From: Verrucomicrobiota bacterium
GTDB lineage: Bacteria; Verrucomicrobiota; Verrucomicrobiae; Chthoniobacterales; UBA10450
DNA: 6,302 bases
Assembly: GCA_005887855.1 (NCBI GenBank)
Contig: VBQB01000073.1
Location: 1 to 6,302 of the forward strand
Reading direction: 5' to 3'
How positions within the stretch are numbered: the stretch's first letter is position 1; each line of letters starts with the position of its first letter. The notes beneath the pieces were generated by a model. It ran no database searches. It had not been told where the DNA came from and saw only the letters and a list, made by a program, of their open reading frames with translations. Below are positions 1 to 6,265 of the stretch, piece by piece. The translations under genes were made by a program, and so were the position numbers.

Positions 1-1377
1 GACTTCTCCAAGATCCCGGCCAGCAGCCCTGCCTCGGCAATCCTCGCGTCAGTTCCGGGGACCGACGAAGCGAAGGACGCGGTTTTGCTGGCGCAAGTTC
101 CAACAACGATGACCGTCAAACCCGCCGAAGCACAAGCCAAAGTTAAAGTCGAGTATGGCGGTGACCCCAAATTCGAGCCGATCAAGGGAACGTCGATGGC
201 TTATGCTACGAACACCCAAGACAAGGTAATTAAAGTTGGAGATGTTTATTATCTTTGCCTTCAGGGCGTATGGTTCATGTCTCCCAATCCGCAAGGGCCG
301 TGGACGACAGCCACATCGGTTCCGCAGGAGATCTACACGATTCCGCCGAGCTCGCCGGTTTACAACGTGACCTACGTCACACAGACAACGAATCCCGACG
401 GTACCGTTCAATCCGGCTATACCGCAGGATACTTGGGCGCGTTCGTCGTGGGCGCCGCTACCGGAGCGATCATCGCTAATGGGAGCGGATACTGGTGGCC
501 GCCGTACACTTATGGGGGCTACTACCCTTACGCCGCCACATACGGCGGAGCGTACTGGGGAACAGCCCACTACAACTCGGCGACGGGAGCCTACGGCTGG
601 TCGCAGACTGCCTATGGCCCGTACGGATCGGCGACGAGAGGAGCTGCCTACAATCCTTACACTGGCACCGCCGCGCGAGGCGCCACGGTGTCGACACCGT
701 ATGGAAGCAGAAGCGCGGCGCAGGCCTATAATCCGTACACGGGAGCTTATGCTCAGACAAGACAAGGTTCGAGTCCGACCGCTCAGTGGGGCAGCTCCTA
801 CGTCTCGAAAGGAGATAAGAGCGCATACGCACAACATTATTCGACTGCAAACGGAACAGTCGGATCGATCGAAGGTTCGCAGGGTGGCAAAGCCGCAGGC
901 GCGAGCACCGCACGGGGAAACACTGCTGTCGGCAAAACCTCCAGCGGCAATATGTACGCCGGTCACGATGGCAATGTTTATAAGAACACCGGTAACGGCT
1001 GGCAGAAGTACGACAACGGAGGTTGGAATTCGGTGGACAAGCCTTCGTCATCGCCCAATTGGAGTGGCGCGGAGAACGCGCAGCAGCGGTCCGGCTCCGG
1101 AGACGCTAACGCCAATCGAACGGGCCAGAGTGGTTATACTAGAGGTAGCCAGGAAACAAGCCGCTCGAGTGGTAGCGGCGGCTATAATCGTTCAGGTGGA
1201 GGCGGCGACAGCTGGGCCTCGCAACGCGACGACATGCAGCGCGAATCCCAGAATCGGTCGCGGGGTGGACAGGAGAGCCAGCGCTTCCAAGACTTTCAGC
1301 GGAGCGGCGGCGATCGATGGGGCGGTGGTGGAGGATGGGGCGGTCGCGGCGGCGGCGGGGGCAGGGGGCGACGATGA
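1..1377 (+). CDS. Tyr/Gly-rich 'carbohydrate-binding family V/XII'-type protein, 5' end missing
   Basis: The frame is open from base 1 to the TGA at 1375-1377 (458 residues), so the true start lies upstream. The TTG at 85 and the ATG at 109 are internal and need not be starts. Domain order: an Ala/Pro-rich linker; a conserved core (about residues 49-125) with VEYGGDPKFEPI, then KVGDVYYLCLQGVWF, GPW and IPPSSPVYNVTYV; a short hydrophobic stretch (AFVVGAATGAIIA) followed by Trp/Tyr/Gly-rich sequence; two copies of YNPYTG (bases 649-666 and 727-744) within repeats of the AYGPYGSATRGAA kind; a GNMYAGHDGNVYKNTGNGWQKYDNG module; and a tail rich in Gly, Arg and Ser ending in GRGRR. From memory this architecture matches a widespread family annotated 'carbohydrate-binding family V/XII' or 'autotransporter'. 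Its biochemical role is not established, and I see no catalytic motif. A surface or envelope location is inference. There is no terminator directly after it. Long frames on the other strand and in the +2 frame are by-products of its G+C-rich composition. Confidence 0.85.
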   Translation, partial: DFSKIPASSPASAILASVPGTDEAKDAVLLAQVPTTMTVKPAEAQAKVKVEYGGDPKFEPIKGTSMAYATNTQDKVIKVGDVYYLCLQGVWFMSPNPQGPWTTATSVPQEIYTIPPSSPVYNVTYVTQTTNPDGTVQSGYTAGYLGAFVVGAATGAIIANGSGYWWPPYTYGGYYPYAATYGGAYWGTAHYNSATGAYGWSQTAYGPYGSATRGAAYNPYTGTAARGATVSTPYGSRSAAQAYNPYTGAYAQTRQGSSPTAQWGSSYVSKGDKSAYAQHYSTANGTVGSIEGSQGGKAAGASTARGNTAVGKTSSGNMYAGHDGNVYKNTGNGWQKYDNGGWNSVDKPSSSPNWSGAENAQQRSGSGDANANRTGQSGYTRGSQETSRSSGSGGYNRSGGGGDSWASQRDDMQRESQNRSRGGQESQRFQDFQRSGGDRWGGGGGWGGRGGGGGRGRR

Positions 1378-1387
1378 CAATTAATGC

Positions 1388-1416
1388 TTGGAACTCACGT
1401 CTAAATTTTTTATAGA
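1388..1416 (+). promoter_or_regulatory. Candidate sigma-70-type promoter for the lipoprotein gene
   Basis: TTGGAA (1388-1393) and TATAGA (1411-1416) are separated by exactly 17 bases. Each box matches 4 of 6 positions of the TTGACA/TATAAT consensus, and a T-run leads into the -10 box. The pair lies just after the stop codon of the upstream gene and 33 bases before the ATG at 1450, so the predicted transcript would have a leader of about 25-30 bases. Consensus matching outside proteobacteria is imperfect, so this is a prediction from spacing and position only. Confidence 0.45.
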
Positions 1417-1422
1417 ACTAAG

Positions 1423-1449
1423 AACACAAACAACACATCAAACAACCAT
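1423..1449 (+). promoter_or_regulatory. A/C-only 5' leader without Shine-Dalgarno site
   Basis: The 27 bases before the ATG at 1450 contain no G and only two T (1438 and 1449); the rest is A and C in short CA-like repeats. No purine-rich Shine-Dalgarno sequence is possible here. Such a stretch cannot fold on itself, which fits SD-independent initiation on an unstructured leader. It coincides with the predicted 5' untranslated region of the promoter at 1388-1416. Confidence 0.4.
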
Positions 1450-1911
1450 ATGAAAAAGCTATTAACACTAACAAGCATTGTCAGCGCCATGGCGATCCTG
1501 GCCCTAGTGGCAGGATGCCAGACCATGGCCACCAACAGCAGCGAAATCGCTTCATCCAAGAAAGAGAATTTGCTCGCGCAGGCGGGTTTCAAGACCAAAA
1601 CGGTCACCACCCCTAAGCAGCAGCAACGCGTAAGTCAGCTGGCCCAGGGCAGGGTCTCGGCCGTGAAATACAACGGAAAGTTGTATTACGTGTATCCGAC
1701 TGGGAAGAAAGACCAGATCTACGTCGGGAAGCAAGCCCAATTCAACGCCTATAAGCAGGCGCTCCAGGCGAGCCAACAGGCTCAGCAAGGTCAACAGCAG
1801 ATGGCGGGAAACCCTATCTTTGTAGGAGAGACCGCGGGACCCAACCACATCGAAGTCGAGCAGTTTGATGGCTTTGGTCCGATGGGCGTCGAGGCCATGG
1901 GAGATTATTAA
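1450..1911 (+). CDS. Small Gln-rich lipoprotein of unknown function
   Basis: A 153-residue protein with a lipoprotein signal: MKK, a hydrophobic core, then the lipobox LVAGC with the acylated cysteine at residue 23. The mature part has KENLLAQAGFKTKTVTTPKQQQRV (in outline: an AGF-x-x-x-T-x-x-TP-x-Q motif, about residues 40-61), then YNGKLYYVYP (74-83) and IYVGKQAQFNAYKQA (90-104), a Gln-rich stretch (105-118), and a Gly/acidic tail ending GDY. I recall similar small lipoproteins in proteobacteria with the same AGF...TP...Q, 'NGK-x-YYVY' and 'YVG-x-x-x-x-Y-x-x-Y' order. None has a known function as far as I know, and the usual Cys pair before the YVG motif is absent here. The ATG at 1450 is chosen because it gives a perfect signal peptide. 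There is no Shine-Dalgarno site; the leader is A/C-rich. An intrinsic terminator follows, so this is probably a single-gene transcript. Expected location: periplasmic face of the outer or inner membrane. Confidence 0.85.
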   Translation: MKKLLTLTSIVSAMAILALVAGCQTMATNSSEIASSKKENLLAQAGFKTKTVTTPKQQQRVSQLAQGRVSAVKYNGKLYYVYPTGKKDQIYVGKQAQFNAYKQALQASQQAQQGQQQMAGNPIFVGETAGPNHIEVEQFDGFGPMGVEAMGDY

Positions 1912-1931
1912 GAACAGCGACAGATAACGCG

Positions 1932-1962
1932 AGGACAGCAGCCCGATGGCTGCTGTCCTTTT
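1932..1962 (+). terminator. Intrinsic terminator after the lipoprotein gene
   Basis: AGGACAGCAGCC (1932-1943) and GGCTGCTGTCCT (1948-1959) form a perfect 12-bp stem with a four-base CGAT loop. The stem runs into TTTT (1959-1962), followed by G and TTT. It begins 20 bases after the lipoprotein stop codon. This is the only strong hairpin plus T-tract I found in the window. Confidence 0.88.
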
Positions 1963-1976
1963 GATTTAGAACCAAG

Positions 1977-1994
1977 ATGAAGCAGACAATGTGA
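1977..1994 (+). other. Five-codon reading frame overlapping the GTG start of the barrel gene
   Basis: ATG (1977) AAG CAG ACA ATG then TGA (1992-1994). The stop codon overlaps the GTG start at 1991-1993, giving an ATGTGA junction. This geometry is like termination-reinitiation overlaps. The frame is so short that chance is a likely explanation, so I list it only as a possible translational leader. Confidence 0.15.
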
Positions 1995-3031
1995 AACGGA
2001 CTCAAATCGTTTTAGGAGTCACGGTCCTCACGTTGGGATTCCTGTCAGTGGTTCCGGGTATTCGCGCGACCGAACCGCCGGAAGTCGATACAAACGGTAA
2101 CGTGATGGGCGAACCTGCCGCCCTGGGCGAGGGCGCTGCGATGAGCTTACCTCTTAAGACAACCGAGAATTTTAGCTACGGCGCGGTCACCGAATCCTCC
2201 GCTGAGGCCGCTGAGGCGGATAAATTAGCTAAGCAACTTGCCAACCCAATCTCCTCGCTCATCAGCGTGCCTTTTCAGGCAAATGAAGACTTCGCCTATG
2301 GCCCTTCGCACAACGGCTACAAGTTCACCCTTAACATTCAACCAGTCATTCCGATCTCAATCAGCAGAGACTGGAACCTGATTCTGCGCACAATCTTCCC
2401 GATCGTTTCGCAACACGATCTCTTTTACGTCGAGAACGTGCCGAAGAATTCGCCGCTGCAGCCGCAAAACCGTTCGCAGGATGGCTTAAGCGACACGACT
2501 CAGAGCTTTTTTTTCTCGCCTAAGAAGCCGGGTCCATTCGGACTTATCTGGGGGATAGGACCGGCATTTCTCTATCCGACCGGAACCCATCCGTTTCTCG
2601 ACACGGGCACTTTCTCGATTGGACCCACAGTCGTTGTGCTGAAGCAGATGGGGGGCTTAACCGCGGGCGCGCTCATGAACCAGCTCTGGTCGGTCGTAAT
2701 CGAGGAACACCGCAGCAGTGTCAGCCAAATGTTCCTTCAACCGTTCGCAGCATACACGACAAAGACCCATACGACTTTCACCCTGAGTACGGAATCCACA
2801 GCAAACTGGAATAACACCCCGGGCGACGCGAAATGGACCGTGCCGCTCATTTTTCAAATCAGCCAGATTCTGAAAATTGGAAAGCAGCCGATCAGCCTCC
2901 AAATCGGCGGCAAATACTATGCGGACTCGCCGCGTTACGGCCCTGATTGGGGTGTCCGCTTCGCCTTGACGCTGCTCTATCCCACAGGCGGGCGCCCCGA
3001 ACCCATCGAGAAGACTGGCTTTGTGAAATAG
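1991..3031 (+). CDS. Exported outer-membrane beta-barrel protein, phenol-degradation MetA / 'neuromedin U'-like transporter family
   Basis: A 346-residue protein starting at GTG. The frame has a stop at 1967-1969 and no ATG between it and the GTG, and the GTG start gives a good Sec signal (MKRTQ, a hydrophobic core at about residues 6-22, cleavage probably after IRA, residue 26). The mature protein has an acidic/Ala-rich linker (60-85), then the family core: LAKQLANPISSLISVPFQ (79-96), LNIQPVIPISISRDWNLILRT (in outline, 114-134), SFFFSPKKPGPFGLIWGIGP (172-191), GPTVVVLKQ (211-219), FLQPFAAYTTKTHTTFTLSTES (in outline, 248-269), WTVPLIFQISQILKIGKQPI (282-301), QIGGKYYADSP (304-314) and WGVRFALTLLYPTG (320-333). 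Alternating polar/apolar strands ending near the C-terminus fit an outer-membrane barrel. From memory these motifs match proteins called 'neuromedin U', 'transporter' or Phenol_MetA_deg-like. Substrate unknown. No good Shine-Dalgarno site; the start lies 28 bases after the preceding terminator. Confidence 0.85.
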   Translation: MKRTQIVLGVTVLTLGFLSVVPGIRATEPPEVDTNGNVMGEPAALGEGAAMSLPLKTTENFSYGAVTESSAEAAEADKLAKQLANPISSLISVPFQANEDFAYGPSHNGYKFTLNIQPVIPISISRDWNLILRTIFPIVSQHDLFYVENVPKNSPLQPQNRSQDGLSDTTQSFFFSPKKPGPFGLIWGIGPAFLYPTGTHPFLDTGTFSIGPTVVVLKQMGGLTAGALMNQLWSVVIEEHRSSVSQMFLQPFAAYTTKTHTTFTLSTESTANWNNTPGDAKWTVPLIFQISQILKIGKQPISLQIGGKYYADSPRYGPDWGVRFALTLLYPTGGRPEPIEKTGFVK

Positions 3032-3069
3032 CCGTGAATCTTAATGGAGATATAAGGGCAGCATTCGGT

Positions 3070-3135
3070 AGGAGGCGGTGTGATAAACAGATGACTCGTG
3101 AGGCAGCCTGTCACGTCACAAACTTCTGGAACTGA
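3070..3135 (+). promoter_or_regulatory. Possible translated leader (14 codons) ending directly at the channel start
   Basis: AGGAGG (3070-3075) is a perfect anti-16S match, rare in this window. The next useful start is the ATG at 3091, 15 bases on, which is longer than the usual spacing. It opens a 14-codon frame (MTREAACHVTNFWN) that stops with TGA at 3133-3135, in the same frame as, and directly followed by, the ATG of the channel gene at 3136. The channel start has no Shine-Dalgarno site of its own, so ribosomes could reach it by terminating here and re-initiating. A 5-bp stem CGTGA/TCACG (3097-3101 with 3111-3115) lies inside the frame. Whether the peptide is made is unknown. Confidence 0.3.
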
Positions 3136-3846
3136 ATGAACGAAACCGCGAATCCGACAGAGCCAATTAAAACGTCACCGCGCCGATTGGGAATGCGTCG
3201 CTTCTCGACAGTGGAACTTCTAATTGCTCTCGCGTTGCTCTTCTTCTTTTTCCCTTTTGTCGAAGAGATCAAAGGTGGAGATATCATCGTGTCGCTTTTA
3301 CTCTCGCTGGTGTTGCTCTCCGCCGTTTTTGCCGTCGCGAGTCGTCGCAGCACGCTAATTATCGCGCTCTTGTTGGCGATCCCAGCGATTGTGGGCAGGT
3401 GGATAAACCATTTTCGGCCGGAGCTGGTTCCGCCGACGATATTTCTCGTCGCGGGACTTGTCTTAGTTGCTTTTGTCGTCGTGAACCTACTGCGCTTCGT
3501 TCTGCGCGCACATTCGGTAAACGTCGAAGTCCTCTGCGCGAGTATTTCCGCCTACCTGATGCTCGGTTTAATCTGGACGATCGCGTACTGGCTCGTGGAC
3601 CAAATTGTGCCAAATGCCTTCGCGTTCAACACGACCACCGGGACGAAGGAGTCGATGGAAGGTTTCAACGCTTTCTATTTCAGCTTTATCACGCTGAGCA
3701 CGGTCGGCTACGGCGATATCACTCCGGTTTCGAAAGTCGCGCGCATGCTTGCGGCAACGGAAGCGATGACCGGGCTGCTCTATGTGGCGGTCCTGATCGC
3801 CCGGTTAGTCGCCCTTTATTCCAGCCCGAAACCTGATGATTCCTGA
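3136..3846 (+). CDS. Potassium channel family protein (Ion_trans_2 pore, six predicted helices)
   Basis: A 236-residue inner-membrane protein. The selectivity filter TLSTVGYGD is at residues 186-194, between a pore helix (FNAFYFSFI, 177-185) and the last helix (about 205-228). Before the pore come predicted helices at about 26-41, 49-67, 73-87, 100-122 and 132-154, giving a 6-TM layout. The fourth helix has no regular Arg/Lys every third residue, so voltage sensing is unlikely. There is no cytosolic RCK/TrkA-N or cyclic-nucleotide domain: the chain ends eight residues after the last helix. K+ selectivity follows from the known role of the TVGYGD signature; gating is unknown. ATG 3136 is the first possible start, since TGA 3133-3135 is in frame just before it. 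An internal ATG at 3193 (residue 20) is an alternative that keeps all helices. The gene stands alone, with 104 bp upstream and 132 bp downstream, and no terminator was seen after it. Confidence 0.9.
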   Translation: MNETANPTEPIKTSPRRLGMRRFSTVELLIALALLFFFFPFVEEIKGGDIIVSLLLSLVLLSAVFAVASRRSTLIIALLLAIPAIVGRWINHFRPELVPPTIFLVAGLVLVAFVVVNLLRFVLRAHSVNVEVLCASISAYLMLGLIWTIAYWLVDQIVPNAFAFNTTTGTKESMEGFNAFYFSFITLSTVGYGDITPVSKVARMLAATEAMTGLLYVAVLIARLVALYSSPKPDDS

Positions 3847-3978
3847 GCATTCTAAGTGCGTAGGTTTTAGAAAGGGCGACCGATGCGATAGCCTTAAAGT
3901 GTTATTGGCACAACGCTGCAGGTATGACAACATCGCTTAGATGAGTACCGACGACTCTGGTCAACACCCCTAAATCTC

Positions 3979-5637
3979 ATGAATCCCAAACGTTCAAAAA
4001 TATCTATCCGGACTCGCCTCATCGTTGCCGTAACGTGCCTCGCATTTTTCGCGGGTTGCGCACAAATCGCCGTCGTGTCGGAAAAACGTCCTGCCCCGTT
4101 GCCGCCCGGCTCAGATGCGGATCGGGTGGCAACGCAAACGATCGATCGCGCGCTAGTCGAAGAAAAGAAGCAGCCAATCGTCGCTCTCGGCGGGTTCGTA
4201 GCCGCCGCGCGAGACTCATTACGCCAGCTCGATCGCAACCCGGCGAATGCAGAAGCGCGGCGCGATTACAACTTCGCGGTCGCACGTATTTTCACTGTCG
4301 TTCGCGACGCGAAATTGGATCCGTGGACTCAGCCGATGCGCGTCGGAGCGAACGGCGAATTTACTCTCACGTGGAAGCGCGATCCGCGCCCCGAGTGGGA
4401 CCCGGCCCTCTACGACTTGATTCCTGCCGATGAGCTCGATTTCAAGGGGACCTACGTGAAGGATCACGTGACAAAAGAGGGAATCGGCGCGCCACTCGTA
4501 GCGAAGCGAGAACTCACCGCGCAACAAGCTAGTGCGTTCTTCTGTCCGCCATATATTTATTATAGCGTTACCGCGACAGCGCAATTCGAAGGTTCGCGCT
4601 GCGTTATCTCGGTCAACGATCCGTTGGCCGCCGAATCAGTCCGCGTTGACGGACATACCTATCCCCTGGCCGCAAATTTCACAGCCTCATATGCCCTCCT
4701 GCTTGCCCGGGAAAAGCCCCAGAAGCTTGGGTTCGCCCGTCTGCTCCGGCCGCAGGAATACGCCGCGACCGCCCGAGTCGCCCGGCTGGAACCCTATAAT
4801 CCAAACAAAACCGTGGTGCTCGTCATCCATGGTCTTATGGACACACCGGTAACGTGGGTGCCAATGGTGAATGATCTGCGCGGCGATGTGGATTTCCGGC
4901 GCAATTACCAGGTTTGGTTCTACAGCTATCCCAGTGGCTATCCTTATCCTTACTCGGCCGTTATCCTGCGGCAGGAGCTCGACGCCATCGAAAAGAAATT
5001 TCCGCTGCGCAAACCGATGGTGGTTATCGGCCATAGCATGGGTGGATGCATCACAAGAACGCTCATCACCGACACTGGGACAAAACTCTGGATGGACGCC
5101 TTCGGCCGCCCCCCCGCGAAAACAGAGATGCCGGCCGCCAGTAAACACCTTCTCGAGGAAGCGATCATCTTCAAGCATCGAGGAGAAATAGGGCGCGTAG
5201 TCTTCATGTCCACTCCGCATCGCGGTGCCAATCTCGCCAGCAACTGGATCGGGCGCATCGGCTCGATGTTAGTGAGAACGCCAACGAAGCTGCTCACAAT
5301 CGGCCGGACCTTGCGCGAATCGCTTACCACCGACCCTGCCGCGCTGCAATTGAAGAGTGTTCCGAATAGCGTGGATACTATGGCGCCGAATAATCGTTTC
5401 GTAATGGGGATTAACACCATTCCGATCACGCCGGGAATTCCATATCACTCCATTATCGGTGATCGCGGCCGCGGCGATAGTCCGAACAGCAGTGACGGTG
5501 TTGTTCCTTATTGGAGCAGCCACCTCGATGGTGCCAGGAGCGAATTTATCGCGCCGTGCGATCACGGTTCGCCGAAAAATCCGCAAGCCATCGCCGAGGT
5601 GCATCGGATTCTCAAACTTAACGCTCAATCCAATTGA
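3979..5637 (+). CDS. Lipoprotein alpha/beta hydrolase (lipase/esterase-like, GHSMGG)
   Basis: A 552-residue protein. The N-terminus KRSKISIRTR, a hydrophobic core and FFAGC form a lipoprotein signal with the acylated cysteine at residue 27. Residues about 55-270 are an extension I do not recognise: a helical part first (ARRDYNFAVARIF, 93-105), then a probably beta-rich part. The hydrolase fold starts near 277 with VVLVIHGLMDTPVTW (279-293; HG is the usual oxyanion-hole strand end). The nucleophile elbow GHSMGG puts the catalytic serine at 353. STPHRGANLA (411-420) is a typical lipase motif. The likely acid is Asp506 in SSDGVVPYWSSHL and the likely base His529 in CDHGS. About 45 residues between the nucleophile helix and the STPHRG strand (365-407) could form a lid. 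This resembles PGAP1/triacylglycerol-lipase-like hydrolases; the substrate cannot be told from sequence. A run of seven C (5109-5115) lies inside the lid region without breaking the frame. ATG 3979 gives a good signal; no Shine-Dalgarno site is seen. Confidence 0.88.
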   Translation: MNPKRSKISIRTRLIVAVTCLAFFAGCAQIAVVSEKRPAPLPPGSDADRVATQTIDRALVEEKKQPIVALGGFVAAARDSLRQLDRNPANAEARRDYNFAVARIFTVVRDAKLDPWTQPMRVGANGEFTLTWKRDPRPEWDPALYDLIPADELDFKGTYVKDHVTKEGIGAPLVAKRELTAQQASAFFCPPYIYYSVTATAQFEGSRCVISVNDPLAAESVRVDGHTYPLAANFTASYALLLAREKPQKLGFARLLRPQEYAATARVARLEPYNPNKTVVLVIHGLMDTPVTWVPMVNDLRGDVDFRRNYQVWFYSYPSGYPYPYSAVILRQELDAIEKKFPLRKPMVVIGHSMGGCITRTLITDTGTKLWMDAFGRPPAKTEMPAASKHLLEEAIIFKHRGEIGRVVFMSTPHRGANLASNWIGRIGSMLVRTPTKLLTIGRTLRESLTTDPAALQLKSVPNSVDTMAPNNRFVMGINTIPITPGIPYHSIIGDRGRGDSPNSSDGVVPYWSSHLDGARSEFIAPCDHGSPKNPQAIAEVHRILKLNAQSN

Positions 5638-5666
5638 GCCCATCTGCATCATCGCTGTGCTCAATT
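5623..5666 (+). repeat. Overlapping inverted repeats at the end of the hydrolase gene
   Basis: GCTCAAT (5623-5629) pairs with ATTGAGC (5633-5639) around a three-base loop. The same segment, AATTGAGC (5632-5639), also pairs perfectly with GCTCAATT (5659-5666) around a 19-base loop. The two hairpins share one arm and so exclude each other. The stop codon TGA (5635-5637) lies in the shared arm. There is no T-tract after the second hairpin, so it is not a standard terminator. It could be a transcript-end stabiliser or a chance arrangement. Confidence 0.4.
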
Positions 5667-5695
5667 AAATCATCACCCTGCTAAGATCGTGGTCG

Positions 5696-5788
5696 ATGGA
5701 GGTTCTTCGTCCCGGCGCAGCAGAATTTGAAAGCCGCGCAAACGTTGAGCTTGTCAGTCGCGCTGCGCGTGGCTTGCTGCGCGCGTAA
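5696..5788 (+). other. Unassigned 30-codon reading frame before the last gene
   Basis: ATG (5696) to TAA (5786-5788) encodes 30 residues beginning MEVLRPGAAEFES and ending RGLLRA. The stop lies six bases before the ATG at 5795. It has no good Shine-Dalgarno site and no recognisable family, and its amphipathic, Arg/Ala-rich sequence could arise by chance in G+C-rich DNA. I record it because it fills most of an otherwise unexplained 157-bp gap. Translation is not supported. Confidence 0.12.
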
Positions 5789-5794
5789 GTCGTT

Positions 5795-6265
5795 ATGCCG
5801 ATAATGAAGGATCTGATGCGAGTCATTCGATGGGTTGGCGCACTGCTCGTTCTTCTCGCAGCCATCATCGCTATTGCCTGGGCATTTGGCGGCGTGTGGT
5901 TTGACGCTCCATTCGGAGCGGGCAACCGGATCGCGGCCGCAGTGCTCGCGACAACGTTCATCGTCGTCCTCCTATTCGTAAGGTCATTCTGGCGAAAACT
6001 GGGCATCTTCGTCGTGCTCTTTGCCGGCGTACTCATCTCGTGGTTGACGCTTTCTCCGACCAACGATAGCGACTGGCAGCCGGACGTGGCCCAGAAAGCG
6101 TGGGCCGACATTCAAGGCGACGAAGTAACGTTGCACAACGTTCGCAACTGCGACTACTGGACCGAGGAGACGCGCACTGTGCGCATCTCGCAGATCACCG
6201 GCATCGACCTCGCGGTCGATTACTGGGGCTCGCCCTGGATCGCGCATCCCATCGCCAGCTTTTAA
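5795..6265 (+). CDS. Membrane protein with N-terminal part of Lnb periplasmic domain (DUF4105 type), apparently truncated
   Basis: 156 residues to the TAA at 6263-6265. Three predicted membrane helices (about 13-30, 46-63 and 69-85) are followed by the start of a conserved periplasmic domain: SPTNDSDWQPDV (87-98), VTLHNVRNCDY (111-121) and YWGSPWIAHPIASF (143-156). From memory this is the opening of the 'Lnb N-terminal periplasmic domain', found in proteins of roughly 300-400 residues; its function is not well defined. The chain stops where that domain normally continues, and family-like residues follow in the same frame after the TAA (see 6266-6302), so this is probably a disrupted or miscalled longer gene. 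Start choice is uncertain: ATG 5795 gives the longest form, but AAGGA (5807-5811) lies four bases before ATG 5816, which also keeps all three helices. Confidence 0.7.
   Translation: MPIMKDLMRVIRWVGALLVLLAAIIAIAWAFGGVWFDAPFGAGNRIAAAVLATTFIVVLLFVRSFWRKLGIFVVLFAGVLISWLTLSPTNDSDWQPDVAQKAWADIQGDEVTLHNVRNCDYWTEETRTVRISQITGIDLAVDYWGSPWIAHPIASF

Noticed and set aside
49..966. Long minus-strand reading frame (305 codons) opposite the first gene
   Set aside because: Its product is Arg/Cys/Ser-rich with no domain-like pattern. It mirrors a G+C-rich gene whose own protein has recognisable family motifs.
479..1384. Long plus-strand frame (301 codons) overlapping the first gene in another frame
   Set aside because: Its product is Arg/Thr/Ala-rich low complexity, caused by codon bias of the Gly/Tyr-rich gene. 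It has no start signal of its own.
2507..2514. Run of eight T inside the barrel gene as a phase-variation switch
   Set aside because: It encodes Phe-Phe-Phe in a conserved FFFSPKKP motif and the frame is intact. A single sequence gives no evidence of length variation.
3850..3872. TTCTAA/TTAGAA inverted repeat after the channel gene as a terminator
   Set aside because: It is a six-bp A+T-rich stem with a ten-base loop and no T-tract, too weak to call.
3905..3928. TTGGCA and TATGAC upstream of the hydrolase as a promoter
   Set aside because: The spacing is only 12 bases, and no -10 box is found at 16-18 bases.
5109..5115. Run of seven C inside the hydrolase gene as a frameshift
   Set aside because: The frame continues through it to the downstream catalytic Asp and His motifs, so no break exists here.
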